Assembly (NCBI RefSeq): GCF_007833275.1
Contig: NZ_CP042241.1
Span: 434,001-498,000, forward strand
Direction: 5' to 3'
Length of the DNA stretch: 64,000 nucleotides
Source: Salarchaeum sp. JOR-1
GTDB taxonomy: Archaea > Halobacteriota > Halobacteria > Halobacteriales > Halobacteriaceae
In this document: positions 51,969-60,578 of the stretch, piece by piece
How positions within the stretch are numbered: the stretch's first letter is position 1
Layout of the letters: each line of letters begins with the position of its first letter
Program-made: the position numbers and the translations under genes
Notes under the pieces: model-generated
The model's database searches: none
Told to the model about the DNA's origin: nothing
The model's input: only the letters and a program-made list of their open reading frames with translations

Positions 51969-52892
51969 TCAGTCGTCCGCGGCGGCGGTCGGTTCGACGC
52001 CGAGCTCGACGGGCGGCGCGTCGCGGCCGAGTTCGTCGAGCGCGACCTCGGCGGCGCGCTTCCCGGAGAGGAGCATCGCGCCGAACGTCGGCCCCATTCG
52101 CGTGAGGCCGTGGTAGGTCGCGGTCGAGAGGCCCGCGGTGAGGAGGCCGTCGTGCACGAGGCCGGTCTTCTCGACGACTCTGTCCTCGGAGTCGGAGACC
52201 CACATCGAGTCGTGGCCGGGGGAGTCGTGGCCGGGCGCGCCGTATTCGCCGTCGCCGCTCGTGTCCATCCCGGTCGTCTGCGTGCCGTCGATGCCGGGCG
52301 CGTCGAGCACGCCGCGCTCGTGGAGTTTGGAGACGACGACCGCCTCGTGGCCGGTCGCGTCGACGACGAGGTCGGATTCGACGGCGACGGGGTCGACGCA
52401 CGTCAGTTCGCGGGGGAGCGAGTGGACGGGCGTCCAGTTGAGGACCGCGCCCGCGACTCGGTGGTCGTCGCGGACGACGACGTCCGTGAACTCGGTCATG
52501 TTCTGGACGCGCGCGCCGGCGTCGCAGGCGGCTTCGATGAGCGCGCTGCTGCAGTGGGGGGCGGACGCGACGTAGAGGCCTTCGGACTCCTCGGACGCCT
52601 GATAGGGGACGCCGAGTTCGTCGAGGACGGCCTGGCCGGGGTCGCGGACGGTGAGTTTGTTCATCAGGAAGCCGCCGAGCCAGAACCCGCCGCCGAGGTA
52701 GTTGTTCTTCTCGACGACGGTGACGTCCACGTCGCGCTCCGCGAGTTCTTTCGCCGCCGTGAGGCCGGCGGGGCCGCCGCCGACGATGATGACGTCGCTC
52801 TCGGTGCCGTCCATGAATTCGCCGTGCCACGACTGCGCGATGGCGCGGGTGACCTGTGCCTCGCCGGTGTCCGCGAATCCGTCGAACTCCAT
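51969..52892 (-). CDS. thi4: Thiazole synthase THI4, Cys (suicide-type) haloarchaeal form
   Basis: The 307-residue protein has the FAD/NAD-type start [34 protein letters not shown] and [20 protein letters not shown]. The stretch PRELTCVDP places a Cys at residue 165, the position at which the Haloferax volcanii enzyme donates its own sulfur, rather than the His of sulfide-using methanogen enzymes. It makes the ADP-thiazole half of thiamine from NAD and glycine. A TTTAATTA box 26-33 bases before the ATG is a good promoter. Confidence 0.92.
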   Translation of the reverse strand: MEFDGFADTGEAQVTRAIAQSWHGEFMDGTESDVIIVGGGPAGLTAAKELAERDVDVTVVEKNNYLGGGFWLGGFLMNKLTVRDPGQAVLDELGVPYQASEESEGLYVASAPHCSSALIEAACDAGARVQNMTEFTDVVVRDDHRVAGAVLNWTPVHSLPRELTCVDPVAVESDLVVDATGHEAVVVSKLHERGVLDAPGIDGTQTTGMDTSGDGEYGAPGHDSPGHDSMWVSDSEDRVVEKTGLVHDGLLTAGLSTATYHGLTRMGPTFGAMLLSGKRAAEVALDELGRDAPPVELGVEPTAAADD

Positions 52893-52917
52893 TACATCAC
52901 TAGGTGGTACAACAGAG

Positions 52918-52925
52918 TAATTAAA
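52918..52925 (-). promoter_or_regulatory. TATA box of the thi4-thiD operon
   Basis: TTTAATTA on the minus strand, 26-33 bases before the thi4 ATG, leaves little or no room for a leader, so a TPP riboswitch before this operon is unlikely. Confidence 0.55.
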
Positions 52926-53114
52926 GGTGTGGGGTCGAACGGGACGGCTCCCGGAGCACCGCGAGATCGGTCATACGCCGACGATAACAGACAGAATAAC
53001 GAGTGCGATCAGTGAGAGCGGTATCGAGCGACGGCGGTGCGAATCCGGACTCGGCGGCGAGACCGACGGAGCGGGGGCTACGCGGTGGCGTGTCGCGAGA
53101 AATATCGGGGTCAG

Positions 53115-53384
53115 TTACGCGCCCGCTTCCTCGAAGGCGGCTTCGAGCTTTTCGGCCTGCGTCACGCCGACGAACCGCTCGACGACGCCGTCCTCGTTCT
53201 CCACGACGATGGTCGGAATGGAGCGAACCTGGTACTCGTTCGCCACGTCCTGGGCTTCGTCCACGTCGATCTTCTCGAACTGAACGCGGTCGCCCCACTC
53301 CTCCTCGAGGTCTTCGAGGATGGGGTCTTGGGTTTTACACGGGCCACACCAGTCGGCGTAGAAGTCCTTGAGGGTGACAGTCAT
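53115..53384 (-). CDS. trxA: Thioredoxin
   Basis: An 89-residue thioredoxin fold with FYADWCGPCKTQD (Cys13, Cys16), DRVQFEKIDVDEAQDVANEY, and the cis-Pro loop VRSIPTIVVENEDGVV. It is the short form, lacking the usual N-terminal beta-alpha unit, as in some archaeal thioredoxins. It reduces protein disulfides in the cytoplasm. The start MTVTLKDF at 53384 puts the active site near the N-terminus, as in close relatives. Confidence 0.93.
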   Translation of the reverse strand: MTVTLKDFYADWCGPCKTQDPILEDLEEEWGDRVQFEKIDVDEAQDVANEYQVRSIPTIVVENEDGVVERFVGVTQAEKLEAAFEEAGA

Positions 53385-53460
53385 CGATCTACCCGGATTT
53401 TGCCGTTCCGCTCGCATAAGGGTTTCTCAGAGCACGTCGCTTGCCGCCACCCATGGAAAA

Positions 53461-53467
53461 GTTTAGG
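53461..53467 (+). promoter_or_regulatory. TATA-like box of the Sec61-beta gene
   Basis: GTTTAGG lies 25-31 bases before the ATG at 53492, consistent with a leaderless transcript. Confidence 0.45.
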
Positions 53468-53491
53468 CGGGCCGAGCCCCGAATACGGGAT

Positions 53492-53653
53492 ATGAGCAGT
53501 GGTCAGAACTCGGGCGGCCTGATGTCGAGCGCGGGACTCGTCCGGTACTTCGACTCCGAGAGTTCGAACGCGATCCGCGTCGGCCCGAAGTCCGTCGTCG
53601 CGTCCGGCGTCCTGTTCGGTATCGCCGTCCTCGTTCTCAGCATGATGGTCTGA
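53492..53653 (+). CDS. secG: Preprotein translocase subunit Sec61-beta (SecG)
   Basis: A 53-residue protein: polar N-terminus [20 protein letters not shown], the conserved [17 protein letters not shown], and one C-terminal helix [17 protein letters not shown], the standard archaeal Sec61-beta layout. It is a small subunit of the SecYE channel. Gene stands alone with its own promoter. Confidence 0.9.
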   Translation: MSSGQNSGGLMSSAGLVRYFDSESSNAIRVGPKSVVASGVLFGIAVLVLSMMV

Positions 53654-53694
53654 GGTTCGGGGCGCATAAATCACTCCCCCCCGAACCTCCGCGT

Positions 53695-54288
53695 ATGACT
53701 CTGACAGCGGGTGTCGTCGCGGTGCAGGGCGACGTCAGCGAACACGGCGACGCGATCCGGCGAGCGGCCGCGAACCACGGTCGGGACGCCGACGTCGTCG
53801 AAATCAGGAAGTCCGGAATCGTCCCGGAGTGCGACGTTCTCTTGCTGCCGGGCGGGGAGTCCACCGCCATCTCGCGACTCCTCTCCCGGCAGGGTATCGA
53901 CGACGAAATCAAGCGTCACGTCGAGTCCGCGAAGCCCGTTCTCGCGACGTGCGCGGGCCTCATCGTGGCGTCCCGTGACGCGCGCGACGAGCGCGTGGAG
54001 ACGCTCGACCTCGTGGACGCGACCGTGGACAGGAACGCGTTCGGCCGCCAGAAGGACAGCTTCGAGGCGCCGCTCGACGTCGAGGGTCTCGACGAGCCGT
54101 TCCCGGCGGTGTTCATCCGCGCGCCGCTCATCGCGGCGGTCGGGCCGGACGTGGAGGTGCTCGCGTCCTGGGACGAGAAGCCCGTGGCGATTCGGGACGG
54201 CCCGGTCGTCGGCACGTCCTTCCACCCGGAGTTGACGAGCGACAGCCGAATCCACGACCTCGCGTTCTTCGCGGAGGCGGAGGCGTGA
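53695..54288 (+). CDS. pdxT: Pyridoxal 5'-phosphate synthase glutaminase subunit
   Basis: A 197-residue class I glutaminase with AGVVAVQGDVSEHGDAIRRA, LLLPGGESTAISRLLSRQGI, the nucleophile in VLATCAGLI (Cys86) and SFHPELTSDSRIHDLAF with the triad His and Glu. It supplies ammonia to PdxS for making vitamin B6. PdxS is not in the window. Cotranslated with the next gene (stop/start overlap). Confidence 0.94.
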   Translation: MTLTAGVVAVQGDVSEHGDAIRRAAANHGRDADVVEIRKSGIVPECDVLLLPGGESTAISRLLSRQGIDDEIKRHVESAKPVLATCAGLIVASRDARDERVETLDLVDATVDRNAFGRQKDSFEAPLDVEGLDEPFPAVFIRAPLIAAVGPDVEVLASWDEKPVAIRDGPVVGTSFHPELTSDSRIHDLAFFAEAEA

Positions 54289-54740
54289 ACGACCTGTTGG
54301 ACGCCTCCGTGGAGGCGGTGAAGGTCGCGGGAAGCCCGGACGGCCCCGTTCCCGTGCTCGTCCTCGGCGTCGAGGGGCGGCGGGACGTGCTCCCCGTGTT
54401 CATCGCGTTCGAGGAGGCGGAGTCTATCGCGCGCGGCCTGGACGCGGAGGACTTCGGCCGCCCGCTCACCCACGACCTGACGCTCGACATCGTGGAGGAA
54501 CTCGGCGGACGCGTCACTCAGGCCGTCATCCGGGGCGTCGAGGAGGGAACGTTCGTCGCGGACATCCACCTCGACACGCCGCGCGCGAACACGGTCGTAG
54601 ACTGCCGACCGAGCGACGCCGTCGCGCTCGTCGCGCGCACGAACGCCCCCATCAAGGTCGCGCGAGAGGTGTTCGAGGACGCCCGCGAACCGCTTGCGAA
54701 CTACGCGGACTTCGACGACATCCGGGAGGTGGCGCGATGA
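54285..54740 (+). CDS. Bifunctional nuclease family protein (DUF151)
   Basis: The 151-residue product (GTG start overlapping pdxT) has VLVLGVEGRRDVLPVFIAFE, AESIARGLDAEDFGRPLTHD and CRPSDAVALVARTNAPIKVA, the core of the DUF151/BFN family, members of which have reported nuclease activity on RNA and DNA. Its role here is unknown. It overlaps hisE by four bases, making a pdxT-BFN-hisE operon. Confidence 0.82.
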   Translation: MNDLLDASVEAVKVAGSPDGPVPVLVLGVEGRRDVLPVFIAFEEAESIARGLDAEDFGRPLTHDLTLDIVEELGGRVTQAVIRGVEEGTFVADIHLDTPRANTVVDCRPSDAVALVARTNAPIKVAREVFEDAREPLANYADFDDIREVAR

Positions 54741-55027
54741 GCGACGACCTCCTCCGCGACCTCTACGCCGTCATCGAAGACCGCAAGGAAACCCTCCCCG
54801 AGGACTCCTACACCGCGTCATTGTTCACGCACGAGAAGGGCGAGAACGCCGCGCTCGAAAAGCTCGGCGAGGAAGCCACCGAGTTCGTGCTCGCCGCGAA
54901 GGACAGCGACCGCGAGGAACTCGCGCACGAGGGCGCGGACATCGTCTACCACATGCTCGTCGTCCTCGCCCAGAACGACGTGGACGTCGAGGAACTGCTG
55001 GACGAACTCCGGGAGCGACGCGGATAA
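54737..55027 (+). CDS. hisE: Phosphoribosyl-ATP pyrophosphatase
   Basis: A 96-residue protein with LYAVIEDRKETLPEDSYTAS, KGENAALEKLGEEATEFVLA, and DIVYHMLVVLAQNDVDVEEL, the HisE helical fold that hydrolyses PR-ATP in the second step of histidine synthesis. The end of the gene is duplicated just downstream (second copy 55147-55228), including the stop codon. It is separate from HisI, as in other archaea. Confidence 0.93.
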   Translation: MSDDLLRDLYAVIEDRKETLPEDSYTASLFTHEKGENAALEKLGEEATEFVLAAKDSDREELAHEGADIVYHMLVVLAQNDVDVEELLDELRERRG

Positions 55028-55058
55028 CGTCGCCGAACGACGTGAGGCGTTCACGCGC
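54977..55058 (+). repeat. 82-bp direct repeat, copy 1 (hisE 3' end and terminator start)
   Basis: The last 50 bases of hisE and the following 31 bases recur at 55147-55228 with one mismatch seen (GCGACG versus GCGCCG). The copies are offset by 170 bp and flank an 88-bp segment. Confidence 0.9.
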
Positions 55059-55077
55059 ACGGAGTGCGCGCCTTTTT
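55055..55077 (+). terminator. Hairpin and T-run after hisE
   Basis: GCGCAC-GGA-GTGCGC followed by GCCTTTTT is a classic stem-loop with T-run and probably ends the pdxT-BFN-hisE transcript. It sits at the end of repeat copy 1; copy 2 lacks the second half of the stem. Confidence 0.6.
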
Positions 55078-55146
55078 CGTCCAGGGTTTTGCCGTGAGCG
55101 GTGTGCGAGCGCGGCGAGCGCATCCGAGCGGGAAAACGGTGGAACT

Positions 55147-55228
55147 GACGTGGACGTCGAGGAACTGCTGGACGAACTCCGGGAGCGCCGCGGATAACGT
55201 CGCCGAACGACGTGAGGCGTTCACGCGC
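55147..55228 (+). repeat. 82-bp direct repeat, copy 2 (hisE tail duplicate)
   Basis: Repeats the hisE 3' end, coding for DVEELLDELRERRG and TAA if read in frame, but no start or full ORF precedes it, so it is a non-functional gene fragment. Together with the spacer, 55028-55271 holds no gene. Confidence 0.88.
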
Positions 55229-55242
55229 CGAAACAGACTTTC

Positions 55243-55249
55243 TTTTAAG
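55243..55249 (+). promoter_or_regulatory. TATA box of the NOG1-like GTPase gene
   Basis: TTTTAAG lies 23-29 bases before the ATG at 55272, directly after the second hisE-tail repeat, so the duplication left this promoter intact. Confidence 0.5.
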
Positions 55250-55271
55250 TATCGAGTGAGTAGGACGGGGT

Positions 55272-56231
55272 ATGATTTTCGAGGATCTTCCGACGACCCC
55301 GAAGTCGGAGGAACTCATCGACAAGGCGTTCTCGCGCGCGGCGCGGTCGGGGCGAGCGAAGCACGGACGGGAGGCTCAGGAGTCGATGCTGCAGACGGCG
55401 TCGAACATCCTCTCGGACAACCTGGAGAACGTGGTGACGGCGTGGCCGGACTTCGACGAGGTCGACCCGTTCTATCGCGAGCTCGCGGACGCGGTGGCGG
55501 ACGTGGACGAGATCCGATCGAGCCTCTCCGAGGTCGGGTGGGCGTCCCGGAAGACGAAGGAACTCGGCCGCGAGTACCAGGGGAAGCTCCCGGGCGACGT
55601 GGAGGGCGCGCGGAAACTCCGCAAGCAGGGGTTCGCGCGGATGGGGTCGGTGATGCGCGAAATCGAGGACGACCTCCAGTACCTCAACGACGTGCGCAAC
55701 GACCTCGCGAAGCTCCCCGACATCCGGCCGGACGAACCGACTATCGTGGTCGCGGGCTACCCGAACGTCGGGAAGTCGTCGTTCGTGAACACGGTGACGA
55801 ACGCGCGCAACGAGACCGCGGAGTACCCGTTCACGACGACGGGCATCCGAGTGGGGCACGTGGAGCGCGAGCACATCCGCTACCAGCTCGTGGACACGCC
55901 CGGGCTGCTCGACCGGCCGCGCGAGGAGCGCAACGACATCGAGAACCAGGCGGTGTCCGCGGTCGCGCACGCGGCGGACGCCGTGCTGTTCTTCCTGGAC
56001 GCGAGCGAGACGTGCGGATACGAACTGGACGACCAGTACGCGCTCCTCGCGGGGCTTCGCGAGGAGTTCACGGACGCGCCGTTCGTAGTGGCGTGCAACA
56101 AGAGCGACCTCTCGACGGACGCCGAAGCCGATCACTACCTGAGCGTGGAGACGGGCGAGAACGTCGGCGCGGTGCTCGGCGCGGCGGTCGAAGCCGTGGA
56201 CTACGAGCCCGAGTTCCCGTTCGAGGGCTAG
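55272..56231 (+). CDS. NOG1-family GTPase
   Basis: The 319-residue GTPase has a helical N-terminal domain (DKAFSRAARSGRAKHGREAQ) and G motifs VVAGYPNVGKSSFVN, TTTGIRVGHV, VDTPGLLDRP and ACNKSDL, as in archaeal NOG1/OBG-HflX-like proteins. NOG1 is an assembly factor of the large ribosomal subunit in eukaryotes; the archaeal role is probably similar. It ends at a CTAG shared with the convergent DUF389 gene. Confidence 0.9.
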   Translation: MIFEDLPTTPKSEELIDKAFSRAARSGRAKHGREAQESMLQTASNILSDNLENVVTAWPDFDEVDPFYRELADAVADVDEIRSSLSEVGWASRKTKELGREYQGKLPGDVEGARKLRKQGFARMGSVMREIEDDLQYLNDVRNDLAKLPDIRPDEPTIVVAGYPNVGKSSFVNTVTNARNETAEYPFTTTGIRVGHVEREHIRYQLVDTPGLLDRPREERNDIENQAVSAVAHAADAVLFFLDASETCGYELDDQYALLAGLREEFTDAPFVVACNKSDLSTDAEADHYLSVETGENVGAVLGAAVEAVDYEPEFPFEG

Positions 56232-57526
56232 TCGACCGTCTCCACCTCGACGTACCGGATCTGGAGAGAGATGTCGCGACCCGTAGCGCCCTCGACGCGG
56301 CGGTTCAGGACGGACGCGAGGTCGGTCGGCGTCCCCCCGGGAGGGACGCCGATGGCGACGACTGCCCTGGACGGCGTGCGAAAGAGGACGCCCCTCGAGT
56401 ACTGGAACTCGACGCTGAGAACTGTGTACCCCTCGTATTGGGGTTCGTCCAGTGTGTCCTCGATAGTGGTTCGGATGGACTGCTCCGCGGTGGCGGTCTG
56501 GAGCGTGGAGAACGTGACGCCGCCGAGGAAGACTGAGAGCACGAGGATACCGGCGACGAGGACGCCGACCCGTTTGAGCGTGGCGCTGCGTGCATCGTCG
56601 ACGCGAAGCCACTGCTGGGGTCGATAGCCCGAGTACCAGAGGACGACGAGCGCGGCGAGGTTGATAGAGAGGATGTTGACGAGGACGAGGATGGCCGCGC
56701 CGAGCCCGATCGTGGGGAGGCCGAACGCGAGGCAGATGCCGACGGTCGCCGCGGGCGGGACGAGCGCGACAGCGATGGCGACCCCGACGAGCGCGGACGA
56801 GACGCCGGTAGAGAGGCTGAGGACGCCGGCGACGCCGGCGCCGAGCGCGACGACGAGCGAGAGCACGTCGGGCCGGAGGCGCTCTCGTATTTCGGAGATG
56901 GCCAGCACGTCAAGGCCGGGCGGCACGAAGTGCGCGTATCGAACGAACGCGGCGAACGCGCCGGCAGTGACGACCGAGAGGAGGATTCCACCGACCTGGA
57001 GTTTTACGCCGGTGCGGAAGAGGTCGCGGTCGTCGACGACCGTGCCGACGCTCGCCGCCATCGCCGGTCCGATGAGGGGTGCGATAACCATCGACCCGAC
57101 GACGGTCGCGGGGGAGTCAAGGAGCAGTCCGGCGGTCGCGATGAGCGCGCTCACGGCCGTCATCAGGACGTACGTCGGGAGGGAGGGGACGAGACCGGCT
57201 GCGCGGGAATGCAGTTCCTCGCGCGCGATCCTGTCGGTCTGCGCGGAGTCCGCGTCGTCGTACTGTGATTTGAGGGCGTCGAACTTCCGGGAGACGACAG
57301 TCTCCGCGGAGAGGACGACGGTGTACGCGTCCTCCTCAAGTCCGACCTCGTGGAGGCGGGCGAGCACCGGTTCGACCGCGTTCACGGGCAGCGGGAAGTA
57401 GACGACGCCGGTGTACTTGCGCCCGCTTCCTTCTTCGGTGAGCGCGTAGTCGATCCCCTCGTCCTCCAGAACGTCCAGAACGGCCTGCCGTTCCCCCGGG
57501 GGGAGCAAGACCTGCACGAGTCGCAC
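56228..57526 (-). CDS. DUF389/TIGR00341 family membrane protein
   Basis: A 432-residue protein: an N-terminal ferredoxin-like domain (MRLVQVLLPPGERQAVLDVL), six or so membrane helices from about 120 to 340 (LLDSPATVVGSMVIAPLIGP, VGVAIAVALVPPAATVGICL, NILSINLAALVVLWYSGYRP) and a C-terminal soluble part. The P-L-I-G-P and P-P-A-A-T-V-G-I motifs are typical of DUF389, which may be a transporter or membrane sensor; function unknown. It is adjacent to a paralog. Confidence 0.85.
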   Translation of the reverse strand: MRLVQVLLPPGERQAVLDVLEDEGIDYALTEEGSGRKYTGVVYFPLPVNAVEPVLARLHEVGLEEDAYTVVLSAETVVSRKFDALKSQYDDADSAQTDRIAREELHSRAAGLVPSLPTYVLMTAVSALIATAGLLLDSPATVVGSMVIAPLIGPAMAASVGTVVDDRDLFRTGVKLQVGGILLSVVTAGAFAAFVRYAHFVPPGLDVLAISEIRERLRPDVLSLVVALGAGVAGVLSLSTGVSSALVGVAIAVALVPPAATVGICLAFGLPTIGLGAAILVLVNILSINLAALVVLWYSGYRPQQWLRVDDARSATLKRVGVLVAGILVLSVFLGGVTFSTLQTATAEQSIRTTIEDTLDEPQYEGYTVLSVEFQYSRGVLFRTPSRAVVAIGVPPGGTPTDLASVLNRRVEGATGRDISLQIRYVEVETVD

Positions 57527-57558
57527 GGCGGAAGCGACGGTGGACGCGGCTAAATAGG

Positions 57559-58860
57559 TTAGGTCACGCGTGCGGTTTCGAGCTCGATGAACCGGACGTG
57601 AACGACGGCTGATCCGGAAACGCGGTCAGAGAGCCGGTCGGCGAGCCGGTCGGCGAGCCCCCGGTAGGTAGCGTTCGTCGGGGTTCCGACGGTGACGACG
57701 ACGGTCGAGGGGGCTCGGAACAGGGGTTCGCGCTCGTAGCGTACTCTGACGTCGAGGCGGACGAGTTCGTCGTAGGGTTCCTCGGCGAGAGCGTCGTCCA
57801 CCGTGGCACCGACGTGTTGTTCGAAGGATGCGCGGTGGATGGTTCCGAGGGTGACGGCGCCGACGAACGTAGAGAGGACGAGGATGCCGACGACGAGAAC
57901 GCTGATGCGTTTCAGAACGGTCTCGCGGGCCACGTCGGTCTCGAAGAACGACTTGGGGCGGTAGCCGCGTTGCCAGATGACGACGAGTGCGGCGAGGTTG
58001 ATGGAGAGCATGTTCACGAGGAGGAGGACGCCGGCGCCGACGACGACGGCCGGGTTCCCCCACGCGATCCCGATTCCCATGGTGGCGGCGGGCGGGACGA
58101 GCGCGACAGCGATGGCGACCCCGACGAGCGTCGAGGCGACCCCCGAGACGAGCGTCACCGCGCCCGCGACGCCAGCGCCGAGCGCGACGACGAGCGAGAG
58201 GGCGTTCGCGGTCATCCCGCTCCGAACCTGGGAGAGGGAGAGCAGGGAGAGGTCCGGCGGAACCAGCGGTATCGTCTTCGCGAGGAACGCGAACGCGGCG
58301 GCGCTCGCGACAGCGGCGACGAGTCCCGCGACCTGCCGTCTGACGCCCTTCACGAAGAGGTCGCGGTCGCGAACGACCGTTCCGACGCTCGCTGCCATCG
58401 CGGGATCCATGAGAGGGATGATGACGTTCGCGCCGACGACGACGACCGCGGAGTCGAGGAGGACGCCGGCGGCCGCGATGACGGCGCTGACGACGGTGAG
58501 CGTGAGGTATCGCCGCCAGTTCGACGCGAACTCCTCCGCCGTCGACTTGAGTTCGGCGGTCGCGATTTCCGACTCGGTCTCCTCGTCCTTCTCGTAGCGC
58601 TCCCGGAGTTCCTCGAATCGCCGCGAAACCACGGTCTCCGCGTCGATGACGACGGTGTAGGCGTCCTCGTCGAGTCCAGCATCGCCGAGGACGTCGAGAA
58701 CGGGTTCGACGGCGTTCGTCGGGAGGGGGAAGTAGACGACGGCGGTGTACTCGCGGCCGCTCGCTTCCTCCGTGACGACGTAGTCGACGCCCTCGTCGTC
58801 GAGCGCGCCGAGCACCGCGTTCCGCTTTCCGGCGGGAATCGTCACCTGGATGAGTCGCAC
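57559..58860 (-). CDS. DUF389/TIGR00341 family membrane protein, paralog
   Basis: This 433-residue protein aligns end to end with the preceding entry (MRLIQVTIPAGKRNAVLGAL, VVVVGANVIIPLMDPAMAAS, VALVPPAATMGIGIAWGNPA, NMLSINLAALVVIWQRGYRP), so the two arose by tandem duplication. Differences concentrate in the extracellular and C-terminal soluble parts. The pair reads in one direction with a 32-base gap. Role unknown. Confidence 0.85.
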   Translation of the reverse strand: MRLIQVTIPAGKRNAVLGALDDEGVDYVVTEEASGREYTAVVYFPLPTNAVEPVLDVLGDAGLDEDAYTVVIDAETVVSRRFEELRERYEKDEETESEIATAELKSTAEEFASNWRRYLTLTVVSAVIAAAGVLLDSAVVVVGANVIIPLMDPAMAASVGTVVRDRDLFVKGVRRQVAGLVAAVASAAAFAFLAKTIPLVPPDLSLLSLSQVRSGMTANALSLVVALGAGVAGAVTLVSGVASTLVGVAIAVALVPPAATMGIGIAWGNPAVVVGAGVLLLVNMLSINLAALVVIWQRGYRPKSFFETDVARETVLKRISVLVVGILVLSTFVGAVTLGTIHRASFEQHVGATVDDALAEEPYDELVRLDVRVRYEREPLFRAPSTVVVTVGTPTNATYRGLADRLADRLSDRVSGSAVVHVRFIELETARVT

Positions 58861-58899
58861 GCCGCCACCGACGGCGCGCGGGGAGAAATGGTTTCGGGG

Positions 58900-59586
58900 T
58901 TACGCGACGCTGAACGTCACCGAGACGGTGGCGGTCACCGCGACGGAGCCCTGGCGGATGTCGGTGCTGGCGGTCGAGACGCCCTCGCTGTAGACGTATC
59001 CCAGGTCGGACGAGGAGACGGTCTGGACGCCCGTGACGCTGAGGTTCGCGGCGGCGGCGAGCGCGTCCGCGTCACCGCGCGCGTCCGCGACGGCGGCGGC
59101 GAGCGCCTGCCGGTGGAGGCCCTCGCGGGTGTCCTCGCTGAGCGTGAACTGCACGCCGTCCACGCGGTTCGCGCCGTTCGAGAGCGCCACGTCCACGAGG
59201 AACCCGGCGTTCTCCACGTCGCCCGAGGTCACGCGGAACGCGTGGACGCCGCGGTAGGTCTCACCCGTCTCGCGGTCGCGGACGGAGAGGTCGTAGCGTG
59301 ACGTGACGATGTCCTCGCTCGCGACGCCCTGCGCTTCGAGCGAACTCGCCAGGTCCGCGGCCGCGGCGTCGAGCTGGTCGCGCACGTCGCTCGCGGAGTC
59401 ACCGGACGCCTCCACGGCGACGTGGAGCACGACCTGGTCGGGCGTGGCGTAGATGGTTTCCGAGCCGGAGACGTCGATGGTCTTCGCGGACTCGTCGTCG
59501 CCAGCCGCGGCCTGCGCGCCGCCGAGACAGCCGGCGGTCGCGACGAGCACCACGAGTCCGAGCACGGAGAGCAGTTTCTTCGACAT
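58900..59586 (-). CDS. SIMPL domain lipoprotein
   Basis: A 228-residue protein with a lipoprotein signal ending VATAGCLGGA (lipobox Cys), then a SIMPL/DUF541 domain: IDVSGSETIYATPDQVVLHV, LSVRDRETGETYRGVHAFRV and a late VAVTATVSVTFSV. It is anchored outside the membrane; the family forms ring-like assemblies in some bacteria but no role is assigned. The start MSKKLLSVLG at 59586 provides the signal peptide. Monocistronic between DUF389 and engB. Confidence 0.88.
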   Translation of the reverse strand: MSKKLLSVLGLVVLVATAGCLGGAQAAAGDDESAKTIDVSGSETIYATPDQVVLHVAVEASGDSASDVRDQLDAAAADLASSLEAQGVASEDIVTSRYDLSVRDRETGETYRGVHAFRVTSGDVENAGFLVDVALSNGANRVDGVQFTLSEDTREGLHRQALAAAVADARGDADALAAAANLSVTGVQTVSSSDLGYVYSEGVSTASTDIRQGSVAVTATVSVTFSVA

Positions 59587-59689
59587 ACAGCCGTCGAGAG
59601 GACGCCCCGGGGTATCAACCTCGCTATGACTCAAATCGCGGCTTGTGTCACGACGGCAGGCTTACCCGCCGGGACGAAGTACGACGCGT

Positions 59690-60307
59690 ATGTTCGAGAC
59701 GCGGCCGGACCGCACCGACGAGGTCGCCCTCATCGGGCGGTCGAACGTCGGAAAGTCCACGATCATGCGCGAGCTCACGGGCCACACGTTCACCACGGGC
59801 GGGAAACCCGGCGTCACCCGAGAGCCGAACCACTACGACTGGACGAGCGAGGACTTCGTCATCACCGACCTCCCCGGATTCGGGTACATGCAGGGCGTCC
59901 CGGAGGAACGCCAGGAGTCCATCAAGACGGACATCGTCCACTACCTCGAAGAGTACGCGGACAACATCCTCGTCGGCGTCATCGTCCTCGACGGGAAGAG
60001 CGCCGTCGACATCATCGACCGCCACACCACCGAGGAGAGCATCCCGCACACCGTCGAGATGTACCACTTGCTTCGGGAGCTCGGCGTCGACCCCGTCATC
60101 GCCGTGAACAAGATGGACAAGGTGGACGACCGGGACGACCGCCTCGACGCCATCGCCGACCGCTTCGGCCTCCTCCCGCCCTGGAAGCAGTGGACCGACA
60201 CCATCGCCCCCATCACCGCGAAGAAAGGCAACATCGGCGCGCTGGAGGACGCCATCAACAGCCACCTCGAAGACCACAAGCGCCACGACCTCAAGAAGTT
60301 CTTCTAG
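59690..60307 (+). CDS. engB: GTP-binding protein EngB
   Basis: A 205-residue GTPase beginning [20 protein letters not shown] with G1 GRSNVGKST, a threonine-rich switch ([17 protein letters not shown]), [15 protein letters not shown] and NKMDKVDD. EngB takes part in ribosome or cell-division related processes in bacteria; the archaeal role is unsettled. The start at 59690 was chosen as the first position with conserved sequence. The hairpin element begins directly after its stop. Confidence 0.92.
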   Translation: MFETRPDRTDEVALIGRSNVGKSTIMRELTGHTFTTGGKPGVTREPNHYDWTSEDFVITDLPGFGYMQGVPEERQESIKTDIVHYLEEYADNILVGVIVLDGKSAVDIIDRHTTEESIPHTVEMYHLLRELGVDPVIAVNKMDKVDDRDDRLDAIADRFGLLPPWKQWTDTIAPITAKKGNIGALEDAINSHLEDHKRHDLKKFF

Positions 60308-60578
60308 CCCACCTTTTTGTTCGTCGGATTCGCCTTCGGCGAACCACTTCTCGAAAAATCCGAACAAAAAACTCTTGCTCGCTCCGCGAGCGAGTAGGCA
60401 GCGAACGCGTTACCGCACTGCTCCTGCACCGCACCCGAACCAGTTCCGTACCGCGACCAAGTGAACGTTCAAGTATGAGAGCGCGGCCAGCGGGCGGTAT
60501 GTTCTGAGAGTAGGCGCACGGGAGCGGATTCGGTGAGCGGCGGCGAGTCCCGTGCGTGCCGTGTGTCGCCTGAACGCC
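60308..60578 (+). repeat. Intergenic hairpin element, copy 3
   Basis: Begins CCCACCTTTTTGTTCG right after the engB stop, with the hairpin TTCGCC-TTC-GGCGAA (60328-60342) inside a longer inverted repeat that ends AATCCGAACAAAAA, a second hairpin GCTCGC-TCC-GCGAGC (60378-60392), and the box GTTCAAGTATGAGAGCGCGG at 60467. From the box to about 60576 it resembles 14308-14418. It runs into the convergent hydroxyacid dehydrogenase stop. No gene. Confidence 0.7.

Noticed and set aside
52893-52960. TPP riboswitch before the thi4-thiD operon
   Set aside because: The TATA box leaves almost no leader before the thi4 start and no conserved riboswitch core is seen.
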